Source: CAZYZQ01 sp964652075 (GTDB lineage Bacteria > Bacillota > Clostridia > Oscillospirales > Oscillospiraceae). Taken from it: 25,467 bases of DNA. The position numbers and the translations under genes are program-made. The DNA lies in assembly GCA_964652075.1 (NCBI GenBank), contig CAZYZQ010000018.1, positions 1 through 25,467 on the forward strand. Direction: 5' to 3'. Below the pieces are notes generated by a model that ran no database searches, was not told the origin of the DNA, and worked only from the letters and a program-made list of their open reading frames with translations. Within the stretch, counting starts at the first letter, position 1; each line of letters begins with the position of its first letter. This document shows positions 8,591 through 14,347 of the stretch, in pieces.

Positions 8591-9284
8591 TGTCGGTTTC
8601 CTCTGTCCACCGGAAGTCCTCACCACAGAGCGGGATGAACAGCAGCTTTGTCGAGCCGATGGTGATGACATCGTTGCGGTGCAGCTCCACTGCCGTCAAG
8701 ACCGGCTTGCCGTTGAGCCGGATGAGGTTCCGGCCGGAGGCCGGGCCAACGTAAAACAGGCAGTCGTCGCTGTCAAACGCGACCATCGCGTGGTTCTGGC
8801 GGGAGACCTGCTGGTCGCCGCGGATATGGATATCGCCGCTCTCCCGGCCGATGTAGTTGTAGCCCGCGTGGATGCGGAAATCCGTGCCGCGCAGCGCGCC
8901 CTCCGTGCAGACGAGCCAGCCGACGACCGGCTCGGCCGCCGCTTCGCCCTCGGCCTGCGCGCCGCCGATCTGCGTCGGGACGCTGAAGGGGTTGACCGGC
9001 GCGCCGCTGTTCAGATTGGGCGCGTTGTAGCCCGGCGCGGGCGGCGTCAGGTTGGCCTGCCCGGGCGCCATGGTCTGCGGGAAGTTCCCGGCGGGGGCGG
9101 GCATCGGAGGCGGCGCCACAGGCGGCTGCATCGACGCCTGATTGGGGGCCATGGTCTGCGGGAAATTCCCGGCGGGCGCGCCGTAGCCCTGCTGCGCGCC
9201 TGCACAGACCGGGCAGCGCTGATGGAGCGCCGCATTGTAATAATGCCCGTTCGGGCAGCGGGTCAGCTTGGTTTGCACTTCCAT
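8583..9284 (-). CDS. Cytoplasmic FHA-domain protein with N-terminal zinc ribbon and repeated threonine motif
   Basis: The protein has 233 residues and is the first gene of the signalling operon. The N terminus holds a zinc-ribbon-like cluster (C10, H14, C24xxC27). A Pro/Ala/Gln-rich linker contains the unit PAGNFPQTMAP twice, at 37-47 and 64-74. A C-terminal FHA domain at about 125-217 shows YIGRESGDIHI, VSRQNHA and RNLIRLNGKPV, ending in TIGSTKLLFIP. FHA domains bind phosphothreonine peptides, and small FHA proteins next to kinases (such as GarA in actinobacteria) are often kinase substrates. T44 and T71 in the repeats are therefore candidate phosphosites, which is inference. AGGAGGT lies 7 bases before ATG 9284. 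No membrane segment is present. Confidence 0.92.
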   Translation of the reverse strand: MEVQTKLTRCPNGHYYNAALHQRCPVCAGAQQGYGAPAGNFPQTMAPNQASMQPPVAPPPMPAPAGNFPQTMAPGQANLTPPAPGYNAPNLNSGAPVNPFSVPTQIGGAQAEGEAAAEPVVGWLVCTEGALRGTDFRIHAGYNYIGRESGDIHIRGDQQVSRQNHAMVAFDSDDCLFYVGPASGRNLIRLNGKPVLTAVELHRNDVITIGSTKLLFIPLCGEDFRWTEETDNA

Positions 9285-9342
9285 AGAAACAACCTCCTAT
9301 ATGTTCATGGGGATCAAATTTACAGAATGATAACTACTTCCA

Positions 9343-9371
9343 ATTCTATCATTTTTACACAGAGAACGCAA
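9343..9371 (-). promoter_or_regulatory. Probable promoter of the FHA-phosphatase-protease-kinase operon
   Basis: On the minus strand, TTGCGT (9366-9371) and TAGAAT (9343-9348) are separated by 17 bases, in an AT-rich stretch 60-90 bases before the first start codon. A 7-bp inverted repeat, AATGATA (9326-9332) and TATCATT (9347-9353), overlaps the -10 side and could be an operator. The -35 match is only moderate. Confidence 0.45.
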
Positions 9372-9421
9372 TATAAAAACAGCGAAAAGAACGGGAAGAC
9401 GCGGCGGTTTCCCACAGAAGC

Positions 9422-9805
9422 TCAACCGTTTTCCAGGATCTCGCGCTGCAGCTTCTTTGTGAGCTTCCCGAACACCAGCGCGTACGAGCTGTCGCACAGC
9501 TCGCGCAGCACCTCGTCCGGGACTGCGCCGTCCAGAAAGACGGAGATCCATGTGCGTTTGTCACAGTAAAAGCCCGGGATGATATCCGGGAATTCCTCGC
9601 GCAGCAGCGCGGCGCGGGCGGGATCGCATTTGAGATTAATCAGCTCCCGGCAGTCATAGTCCGTATGCTCAGGCCCGGGCCGGCAGGTGGCGGCGTACAT
9701 TTTTTCGCCCACGCGGTAGCGCAGCCAGCCCCATTCCATCTTGTAGTCCTGCTGCGCGCCGGGCTTTGCGAGCAGATAGTTTTCCAGCCATGGATAACGG
9801 TTCAT
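9422..9805 (-). CDS. YjbR/MmcQ-family protein
   Basis: This 127-residue protein has the CyaY-like YjbR fold. Typical features are the N-terminal LENYLLAKPGAQQDYKMEW, an RVGEKMYAA strand, INLKCDP, PGFYCDKRTWISVFLDG and the C-terminal LCDSSYALVFGKL. Family members are small soluble proteins, some annotated as DNA-binding, but no cellular role is established. ATG 9805 is preceded by GGAGGGAG. A longer reading to 9880 would begin inside the promoter region and was rejected. The gene is monocistronic, divergent from the AbrB-ABC operon, and has its own promoter at 9852-9880. Confidence 0.85.
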   Translation of the reverse strand: MNRYPWLENYLLAKPGAQQDYKMEWGWLRYRVGEKMYAATCRPGPEHTDYDCRELINLKCDPARAALLREEFPDIIPGFYCDKRTWISVFLDGAVPDEVLRELCDSSYALVFGKLTKKLQREILENG

Positions 9806-9851
9806 AGATGCTCCCTCCGGAATTTTACACTGTAAATCGACAGTTTTCTTC

Positions 9852-9880
9852 AGTATAACAGAGTACAGGGCGGGGCGCAA
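9852..9880 (-). promoter_or_regulatory. Promoter of the YjbR-family gene
   Basis: On the minus strand, TTGCGC (9875-9880), a 17-base spacer and TATACT (9852-9857). The predicted transcript start lies about 40 bases before the start codon. The 13-base palindrome TTTACACTGTAAA (9824-9836) lies between transcript start and RBS and could be an operator. Confidence 0.6.
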
Positions 9881-9883
9881 GTA

Positions 9884-9911
9884 TTGACAGGAAAAAAACG
9901 TATGGTATAAT
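9884..9911 (+). promoter_or_regulatory. Consensus promoter of the AbrB-ABC operon
   Basis: TTGACA (9884-9889), a 16-base spacer and TATAAT (9906-9911) form a perfect-hexamer sigma-A promoter 37 bases before the TTG start. It is back to back with the YjbR-gene promoter, only 3 bases separating the two -35 boxes. Confidence 0.88.
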
Positions 9912-9947
9912 AAGTGGGAAAAAACCTACAAATAGGAGGAATGCGAC

Positions 9948-10169
9948 TTGGAAAAGCCGGAAGGAAAATATCTCTGGACTGCCAGAGTCGGTGAGAAGGG
10001 GCAGATTGTCATCCCGAAGGAGGCGCGTGACGTGTTCGGCATCGCGCCGGGCGACACGCTGCTGCTGCTCGGCGACCGGGAGCGCGGCATCGCCATTGTC
10101 AGCGCAAAGGACTACAGCGCGTTTGCGACCCAGATTCTGGACGCGCTGCACGGAAAAGGGGAGCGGTAG
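9948..10169 (+). CDS. AbrB/SpoVT-like DNA-binding protein
   Basis: This 73-residue protein carries a swapped-hairpin AbrB domain: ARVGEKGQIVIPKEARDVFGIAPGDTLLLLGD, residues about 13-44, followed by a short helical tail. The start is TTG 9948, with AGGAGGA at 9934-9940 placed 7 bases upstream. The ATG at 9941 is in another frame that closes quickly. The next gene's ATG follows the TAG stop without a gap, so the regulator and ABC transporter are co-translated. AbrB-like proteins paired with ABC-2 exporters are common in Firmicutes and usually autoregulate the operon, which is the likely role here. Palindromes around the promoter are candidate sites. Confidence 0.88.
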   Translation: MEKPEGKYLWTARVGEKGQIVIPKEARDVFGIAPGDTLLLLGDRERGIAIVSAKDYSAFATQILDALHGKGER

Positions 10170-10895
10170 ATGGAGGCATTGGAGCTGCGCAGCCTGACGA
10201 AGCACTACGGCAGCTGCAAAGCGGTCGACGGGCTGTGCCTGACGGTCCACCCCGGCGAGGTGTTTGCCCTGCTCGGGCAGAACGGCGCGGGAAAGACAAC
10301 GACGATCAAGATGCTCTGCGGCCAGCTGCGCCCCACCTCCGGCGACGCGTTTGTCTTCGGCCACAGCGTGACGGCGGAGCTGCAAAGCGTAAAGCACCTT
10401 GTCGGCGTTTCGCCGCAGGAGACGGCCATCGCGCCCAAGCTCTCGGTGCGTGAGAACCTCGAACTGATGGCGCGGCTGTACGGAGTCCCGGATGCGCGTA
10501 CGCGTGCCGGGCAGATGCTGGAGCGGTTTCAGCTCACGGACTGCGCAAGGGCGCGCAGCCGGACGCTTTCGGGCGGCATGCAGCGCCGCCTCTCCATCGC
10601 AATGGCGATGATCTCGGAGCCGCAGGTGCTGTTCCTCGACGAGCCGACGCTGGGGCTGGATGTGCGCGCCCGCCGCGACCTCTGGCGGCATATTGTGCAG
10701 ATCAGGCAGCACTGTACCGTCATCCTGACAACACACTATCTGGAAGAGGTGGAGGCGCTGGCCGATCGCGCCGCAATCCTGAGCGCCGGAACGCTGAAAA
10801 CCATCGGTACCATCGATGAAATCAGGGCGCAGACCGGCTGCAAAACGCTGGAAGACGCGTTTTTGCGCCTGACGGAAGGGGAGAGTGAAGCATGA
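10170..10895 (+). CDS. ABC transporter ATP-binding protein (ABC-2 exporter type)
   Basis: The protein has 241 residues with all nucleotide-binding motifs intact: Walker A GQNGAGKT 36-43, Q-loop near SPQE 81-84, signature LSGGM 133-137, Walker B VLFLDEP 153-159 and switch His 189 (TTH). The order and the GQLRPTSGDAFVFGH segment fit the drug/lipid/polyketide exporter class. Its ATG directly follows the AbrB stop, and its own stop overlaps the permease start (ATGA at 10892-10895). It energises the ABC-2 permease that follows. The exported substrate is unknown. Confidence 0.95.
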   Translation: MEALELRSLTKHYGSCKAVDGLCLTVHPGEVFALLGQNGAGKTTTIKMLCGQLRPTSGDAFVFGHSVTAELQSVKHLVGVSPQETAIAPKLSVRENLELMARLYGVPDARTRAGQMLERFQLTDCARARSRTLSGGMQRRLSIAMAMISEPQVLFLDEPTLGLDVRARRDLWRHIVQIRQHCTVILTTHYLEEVEALADRAAILSAGTLKTIGTIDEIRAQTGCKTLEDAFLRLTEGESEA

Positions 10896-11614
10896 GGGCC
10901 TTTTTCGGTCGGAACTGGAAGGAGCTGGTGCGCGACCCGCTGAGCGTGCTGCTCGGGCTGGGGTTCCCGGTTGTGCTGCTCCTGATGATGCAGTTCCTGC
11001 GCGCAAGCATCCAGTCCATGCCGCCGGAGCTGTTTGCCGTGGAGATCTTTGCGCCCGGTATGGCGGTTTTTGGGCTGTCGTTCCTGACGCTGTTTTTGGC
11101 GCAGCTCATGGCGACGGATCGCACCGGCGCATTCCTGATGCGCCTGCGCGCCACGCCGCTGCGTAGCTTCGATTATCTGCTCGGCTATGCGCTGCCCATG
11201 TTCCCGCTGGCTGCCGTGCAGGGCGCTGTCTGCCTCGGCCTCGCCTGCGCCTTCGGCCTGCCGCTCTCATGGCGGCTGCTGCCCGCGGTCGCGGTGACGG
11301 CGGTGGTGGCCGCGCTCTACATCAGCATCGGCCTGCTGCTCGGCGCGCTGCTCCAGCCACAGCAGGTCGGCGGAGTCGGGACGATCCTCATCAATGTCTC
11401 CATGTGGCTCAGCGGCGTCTGGTTCAGCCTGGACATGATTGGCGGCGCGTTCCAAACGGTCTGCGAGCTTCTGCCGTTCTCCCACGCGGTGCTGGCCGTG
11501 GCCTGTGTGCTCTCCGGCGAGCCTGTCCTGCCGCACCTGCTCTGGGTGTTGGGCTATACGCTGGTTTTTGCGCTTTGTGCAATTTGGCGGTTTGGAAAGC
11601 GACTTCGTGTCTGA
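10892..11614 (+). CDS. ABC-2 family exporter permease
   Basis: The protein has 240 residues with about six hydrophobic helices. The N terminus (RNWKELVRDPLSVLLGLGFPVVLLLMM) is the usual cytoplasmic amphipathic helix plus first transmembrane helix. A cytoplasmic loop reads TDRTGAFLMRLRATPL, the MxRLRATPL-type coupling motif of ABC-2 permeases. The late loop PFSHAV and a last helix ending in WRFGKRLRV are also typical. The start overlaps the ATPase stop by 4 bases. With the ATPase it makes an exporter of unknown cargo, probably a lipid, antibiotic or peptide. Confidence 0.92.
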   Translation: MRAFFGRNWKELVRDPLSVLLGLGFPVVLLLMMQFLRASIQSMPPELFAVEIFAPGMAVFGLSFLTLFLAQLMATDRTGAFLMRLRATPLRSFDYLLGYALPMFPLAAVQGAVCLGLACAFGLPLSWRLLPAVAVTAVVAALYISIGLLLGALLQPQQVGGVGTILINVSMWLSGVWFSLDMIGGAFQTVCELLPFSHAVLAVACVLSGEPVLPHLLWVLGYTLVFALCAIWRFGKRLRV

Positions 11615-11723
11615 AAATGCAAGATATAGCATATTAACTTGCAAATATGACACAAATATCTGCAAAAAATCGATACACATTTCGGAAAAATGCAACAAGA
11701 ATAAAAAAAGCTGCAATTTCGGA
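11615..11723. other. AT-rich intergenic stretch after the ABC operon
   Basis: This segment is clearly more AT-rich than its neighbours. It contains an inverted repeat TGCAAG (11618-11623) and CTTGCA (11638-11643) without a T run, possibly a weak transcription end for the ABC operon. No gene seen. Confidence 0.5.
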
Positions 11724-11752
11724 TTGACAATTTCGACGATACCTGCTATCAT
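11724..11752 (+). promoter_or_regulatory. Promoter of the ANTAR-amtB unit
   Basis: TTGACA (11724-11729), a 17-base spacer and TATCAT (11747-11752). The expected transcript start is near 11759, so the leader begins almost at the first base of the AAGGGC hairpin. Confidence 0.82.
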
Positions 11753-11760
11753 AGCACCAA

Positions 11761-11774
11761 GAACAAGGGCGTTC
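11761..11774 (+). promoter_or_regulatory. ANTAR-type antitermination hairpin in the regulator's own leader
   Basis: GAAC (11761-11764), hexaloop AAGGGC (11765-11770) and GTTC (11771-11774). Known ANTAR targets have hexaloops with A at position 1 and G at position 4, as here. The hairpin uses bases of the terminator's 5' arm, so the two folds exclude each other. The same hexaloop on a different stem lies in the amtB leader. Only one hairpin is seen, while described targets have two. Confidence 0.6.
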
Positions 11775-11797
11775 CAAGCGGAACGTCCCTGTTTTTT
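11766..11797 (+). terminator. Leader terminator (attenuator) before the ANTAR gene
   Basis: AGGGCGTTCC pairs with GGAACGTCCCT (one bulged T) around AAGC, followed by GTTTTTT. It lies between promoter and coding sequence, so it acts as an attenuator of the gene. Confidence 0.82.
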
Positions 11798-11817
11798 CCC
11801 AGGAGGAGGGATGGAGG

Positions 11818-12375
11818 ATGGAGCGAATCATTCTTGCATTTGACGGAGAGAAGACGCGCAGGCGTCTTCTGGAACTGTTCGCTTCTTCCAGGCTCGGGGC
11901 GACGGCCTGTGCAACCGGCGGCGAAACGCTGACGCAGGCCGCGGCACTGGAGGCGGATCTTGTGATCTGTGGAGTAAGCTTACCGGATATGGGATGCGAG
12001 CAGCTGCGTCGCCAGCTTCCGGCCAGATGCGCAATGCTGGTGCTTGCCGCACAGGAGCAGCTCGATCAGCTGACGGAGCCCGAGCTGGAAACACTCTCCG
12101 CACCCGTCCGCGGCAGTGATCTGATCGCGGCGGTACAATCATTATTGCGTCGCCACAACGACGGCGCACATGTCCCAAAGCGCACCGACGAGGAGCGCGC
12201 ACTGATCACACAGGCCAAGGCGCTTCTGATGGAGCGCTGCTTCATGACCGAGGCGCAGGCGCACCGGTTTTTGCAGCGCTACAGCATGGACACCGGCAGC
12301 CGGATGGTCGATGCGGCCCGGCGGCTTCTGGATGATCCGGAAAGCATCATTCCGCCGGCGTTCTTTGAGACATGA
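11818..12375 (+). CDS. ANTAR-domain antiterminator with degenerate receiver
   Basis: The protein has 185 residues. The N-terminal receiver-like domain (about 1-112) keeps the fold (DLVICGVSLPDMG) but has Gly52 where the phosphoacceptor Asp should be, and the acidic pair near residue 9 is reduced to one Asp. It therefore probably does not act by Asp phosphorylation. The C-terminal ANTAR domain (about 122-178: ERALITQAKALLMER, MTEAQAHRFLQRYSMDTG, ARRLLDD) is the three-helix RNA-binding module of NasR, EutV and AmiR antiterminators. AGGAGGAGG lies 8 bases before ATG 11818. The gene follows its own attenuator and precedes an amtB leader attenuator with a matching hairpin. The likely role is antitermination of amtB and itself in response to nitrogen status; the signal is unknown. 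Confidence 0.92.
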   Translation: MERIILAFDGEKTRRRLLELFASSRLGATACATGGETLTQAAALEADLVICGVSLPDMGCEQLRRQLPARCAMLVLAAQEQLDQLTEPELETLSAPVRGSDLIAAVQSLLRRHNDGAHVPKRTDEERALITQAKALLMERCFMTEAQAHRFLQRYSMDTGSRMVDAARRLLDDPESIIPPAFFET

Positions 12376-12401
12376 AACAGTCCCATTCCAGACAAACAGA
12401 A

Positions 12402-12449
12402 CGGCAGCAAGGGCGCTGATTCCGCAGCACCCTTGCTGCCGCTTTTTTT
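12402..12449 (+). terminator. Leader terminator (attenuator) before amtB
   Basis: A perfect 12-bp stem, CGGCAGCAAGGG (12402-12413) with CCCTTGCTGCCG (12430-12441), has an inner GCTG/CAGC pair and is followed by C and seven T. It lies between the ANTAR gene and amtB and would stop read-through unless disrupted. Confidence 0.9.
12405..12418 (+). promoter_or_regulatory. ANTAR-type antitermination hairpin in the amtB leader
   Basis: CAGC (12405-12408), hexaloop AAGGGC (12409-12414) and GCTG (12415-12418). It is the same loop as in the ANTAR gene leader on a different, compensating stem, and again overlaps the terminator's 5' arm. No second A1/G4 hexaloop hairpin was found just upstream. Confidence 0.65.
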
Positions 12450-12476
12450 GGAGGGACAGGAAAGGAAGGAAGAGAC

Positions 12477-14225
12477 ATGGAAGAATTGGTATTTGGCGTA
12501 TGGTTCCTGATCGGCGCGGCGCTGGTGTTCTGGATGCAGGCCGGCTTCGCCATGGTGGAAACGGGCTTTACAAGAGCCAAGAACGCCGGCAACATCCTGA
12601 TGAAGAACCTGATGGACTTCTGCATCGGTACCGTCATGTTCATTGTGATCGGCTTCAGCCTGCTGCTGGGCGAAGACCTGATCGGCCTCATCGGCAAACC
12701 CGGCTTTGACATTTTCACGGCATACGAGAGCTTTGACTGGTCGAACTTCGTCTTCAACCTCGTGTTCTGCGCGACGACCGCAACGATCGTCTCCGGCGCG
12801 ATGGCGGAGCGCACGAAGTTCCTCAGCTACTGCGTCTACTCCGCCGTCATCTCGGCGCTGATCTATCCGATCGAGGCGCACTGGGTCTGGGGCGGCGGCT
12901 GGCTGGCGCAGCTCGGGTTCCACGATTTTGCCGGCTCCGCCTGCATCCATATGGTCGGCGGCGTCTGCGCACTGATCGGCGCGAAGATGGTCGGCCCCCG
13001 CATCGGCAAGTTCAAGCGCGGCAAGAACGGCAAGGTCGAAAAGGTCAACGCCTTCCCGGGCCACAACCTGCCGATCGGCTGTCTCGGTGTGTTCATCCTC
13101 TGGCTCGGCTGGTACGGCTTCAACGGCGCCGCGGCCACGTCCGTTGCGGAGCTTGGCTCCATCTTCGTCACCACGACTATTGCCCCGGCCGTCGCCACGG
13201 TCGTTTGCATGATCTTTACCTGGCTCAAGTACGGCAAGCCCGACGTCTCCATGTGCCTGAACGCGTCGCTGGCCGGCCTCGTGGCCATCACTGCCCCCTG
13301 CGACGTGACGGATGCGACCGGTGCCATCATCATTGGCGCGGTCGCGGGCGTGCTGGTGGTCTTCGGCGTGTGGCTGCTCGACCACAAGCTGCACGTTGAC
13401 GACCCGGTCGGCGCGGTTGTCGTCCACTGCATGAACGGCATCTGGGGCACGATTGCCGTCGGCCTGTTCGCAACCGACACAGCCCCCGCCTTCGCCAGAG
13501 GTGTTGGCGACGGCGTGACCTACGGCGCGAACCAGATCGCGGCCAAGGGCCTGTTCTACGGCGGCGGCTTCCGCCAGCTTGGCCTGCAGGTTTTGGGCAT
13601 GCTCGCCATCATCGCCTTCACGGCGGTTGCCATCACCCTGACCTTCCTTGCCATTAAAGCGATCTTTGGCCTGCGCGTGTCCGAGCAGGAGGAGATTGAT
13701 GGCCTCGACAAGATGGAGCATGGCCTTGAGTCCGCCTATGCCGGGTTCGGCATGCAGCCGGAGACAGTTATGTATGACGCACCGGTCGCCGTGACCGGCA
13801 CGGTTCCGGTGGCGGAAGCGGTTGAAGTGCGGCAGATGCCGCGCCTCGACGACACGCCGGCCGGCGGACAGAAGCTGACCAAGGTCGAGATCGTCTGCAA
13901 GGAGCGGATGCTCGAACCGCTGAAGAACGCCATGATGGAGATCGGCATCACCGGTATGACCGTCTCGCATGTCATGGGCTGCGGCGTGCAGAAGGGCAAG
14001 CAGGAGTTCTACCGCGGCGTCGCCGTGGAGCCGAGCCTGCTGCCGAAGATCCAGGTGGACGTCGTCATCAGCAAGGTGCCCGTCCGCACAGTGATCGAGA
14101 CGGCAAAGAAGGTGCTCTACACCGGCCACATCGGCGACGGCAAGATCTTTGTCTACAACGTGGAGAACGTCGTCAAGGTTCGTACCGGCGAAGAGGGCTA
14201 CGACGCGCTGCAGGACGTCGAATAA
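12477..14225 (+). CDS. amtB: Ammonium transporter fused to a C-terminal PII signalling domain
   Basis: This 582-residue fusion has an Amt/Mep/Rh ammonium channel (about 1-425) and a PII domain (about 467-580). Channel features are MQAGFAMVETGF near the N terminus, GAMAERTKF 107-115, the twin pore histidines H158 (GSACIHMVGG) and H317 (VVVHCMNGIWG), and the C-terminal regulatory tail GLRVSEQEEIDGLDKMEHG. The PII part has VEIVCKERMLEPLKNAM, a T-loop at about 501-524, the B-loop YTGHIGDGKIFVY and RTGEEG, so ATP/ADP binding looks intact. The uridylylation tyrosine (Tyr51 of GlnB) is Val517. The PII domain would therefore gate its own channel through nucleotide and 2-oxoglutarate binding rather than covalent modification (inference). 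AAGGAAGGA precedes the start. Expression is probably controlled by the upstream ANTAR attenuator. Confidence 0.96.
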   Translation: MEELVFGVWFLIGAALVFWMQAGFAMVETGFTRAKNAGNILMKNLMDFCIGTVMFIVIGFSLLLGEDLIGLIGKPGFDIFTAYESFDWSNFVFNLVFCATTATIVSGAMAERTKFLSYCVYSAVISALIYPIEAHWVWGGGWLAQLGFHDFAGSACIHMVGGVCALIGAKMVGPRIGKFKRGKNGKVEKVNAFPGHNLPIGCLGVFILWLGWYGFNGAAATSVAELGSIFVTTTIAPAVATVVCMIFTWLKYGKPDVSMCLNASLAGLVAITAPCDVTDATGAIIIGAVAGVLVVFGVWLLDHKLHVDDPVGAVVVHCMNGIWGTIAVGLFATDTAPAFARGVGDGVTYGANQIAAKGLFYGGGFRQLGLQVLGMLAIIAFTAVAITLTFLAIKAIFGLRVSEQEEIDGLDKMEHGLESAYAGFGMQPETVMYDAPVAVTGTVPVAEAVEVRQMPRLDDTPAGGQKLTKVEIVCKERMLEPLKNAMMEIGITGMTVSHVMGCGVQKGKQEFYRGVAVEPSLLPKIQVDVVISKVPVRTVIETAKKVLYTGHIGDGKIFVYNVENVVKVRTGEEGYDALQDVE

Positions 14226-14244
14226 ATAACATACAAAACATACA

Positions 14245-14273
14245 AAGCCGGGGCGCAGCCTGCGTCCCGGCTT
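14245..14273 (+). terminator. Terminator after amtB
   Basis: AAGCCGGGGCGCA (14245-14257) pairs with TGCGTCCCGGCTT (14261-14273), with one G-T wobble, around GCC. The T run is weak. Confidence 0.7.
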
Positions 14274-14280
14274 CCCGTGA

Positions 14281-14309
14281 TTGACGTGCCGCGTAAAACG
14301 TGCTATGAT
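14281..14309 (+). promoter_or_regulatory. Promoter of dapL
   Basis: TTGACG (14281-14286), a 17-base spacer and TATGAT (14304-14309), 39 bases before the chosen start. An imperfect palindrome, GCAATTT/AAATCGC, follows at about 14313-14326. Confidence 0.8.
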
Positions 14310-14347
14310 GATCGCAATTTAAATCGCAAAACGAAGGAATGAAATCA

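Noticed and set aside
8591..8671. Upstream start for the PP2C gene at 8671
   Set aside because: It lies wholly within the FHA gene without an RBS, and its sequence is a frame-shifted reading of the FHA C terminus.
11742..11757. TGCTA-TCA-TAGCA as a first (P1) ANTAR hairpin of the regulator leader
   Set aside because: It overlaps the -10 box, so it should not be in the transcript, and it lacks a hexaloop.
12369..12382. GAC-ATGAAACA-GTC as a P1 hairpin upstream of the amtB hairpin
   Set aside because: The stem is only three pairs with an eight-base loop that does not fit the A1/G4 hexaloop rule.
12279..14129. 616-codon open frame on the minus strand across amtB
   Set aside because: It is an antisense shadow of the clearly identified Amt-PII gene in GC-rich DNA, with His/Asp/Arg-rich low-similarity content and no RBS.
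14339..14347. ATG 14339 as dapL start
   Set aside because: The purine-rich RBS would abut the codon. DapL proteins normally begin at the MVK found at 14348.
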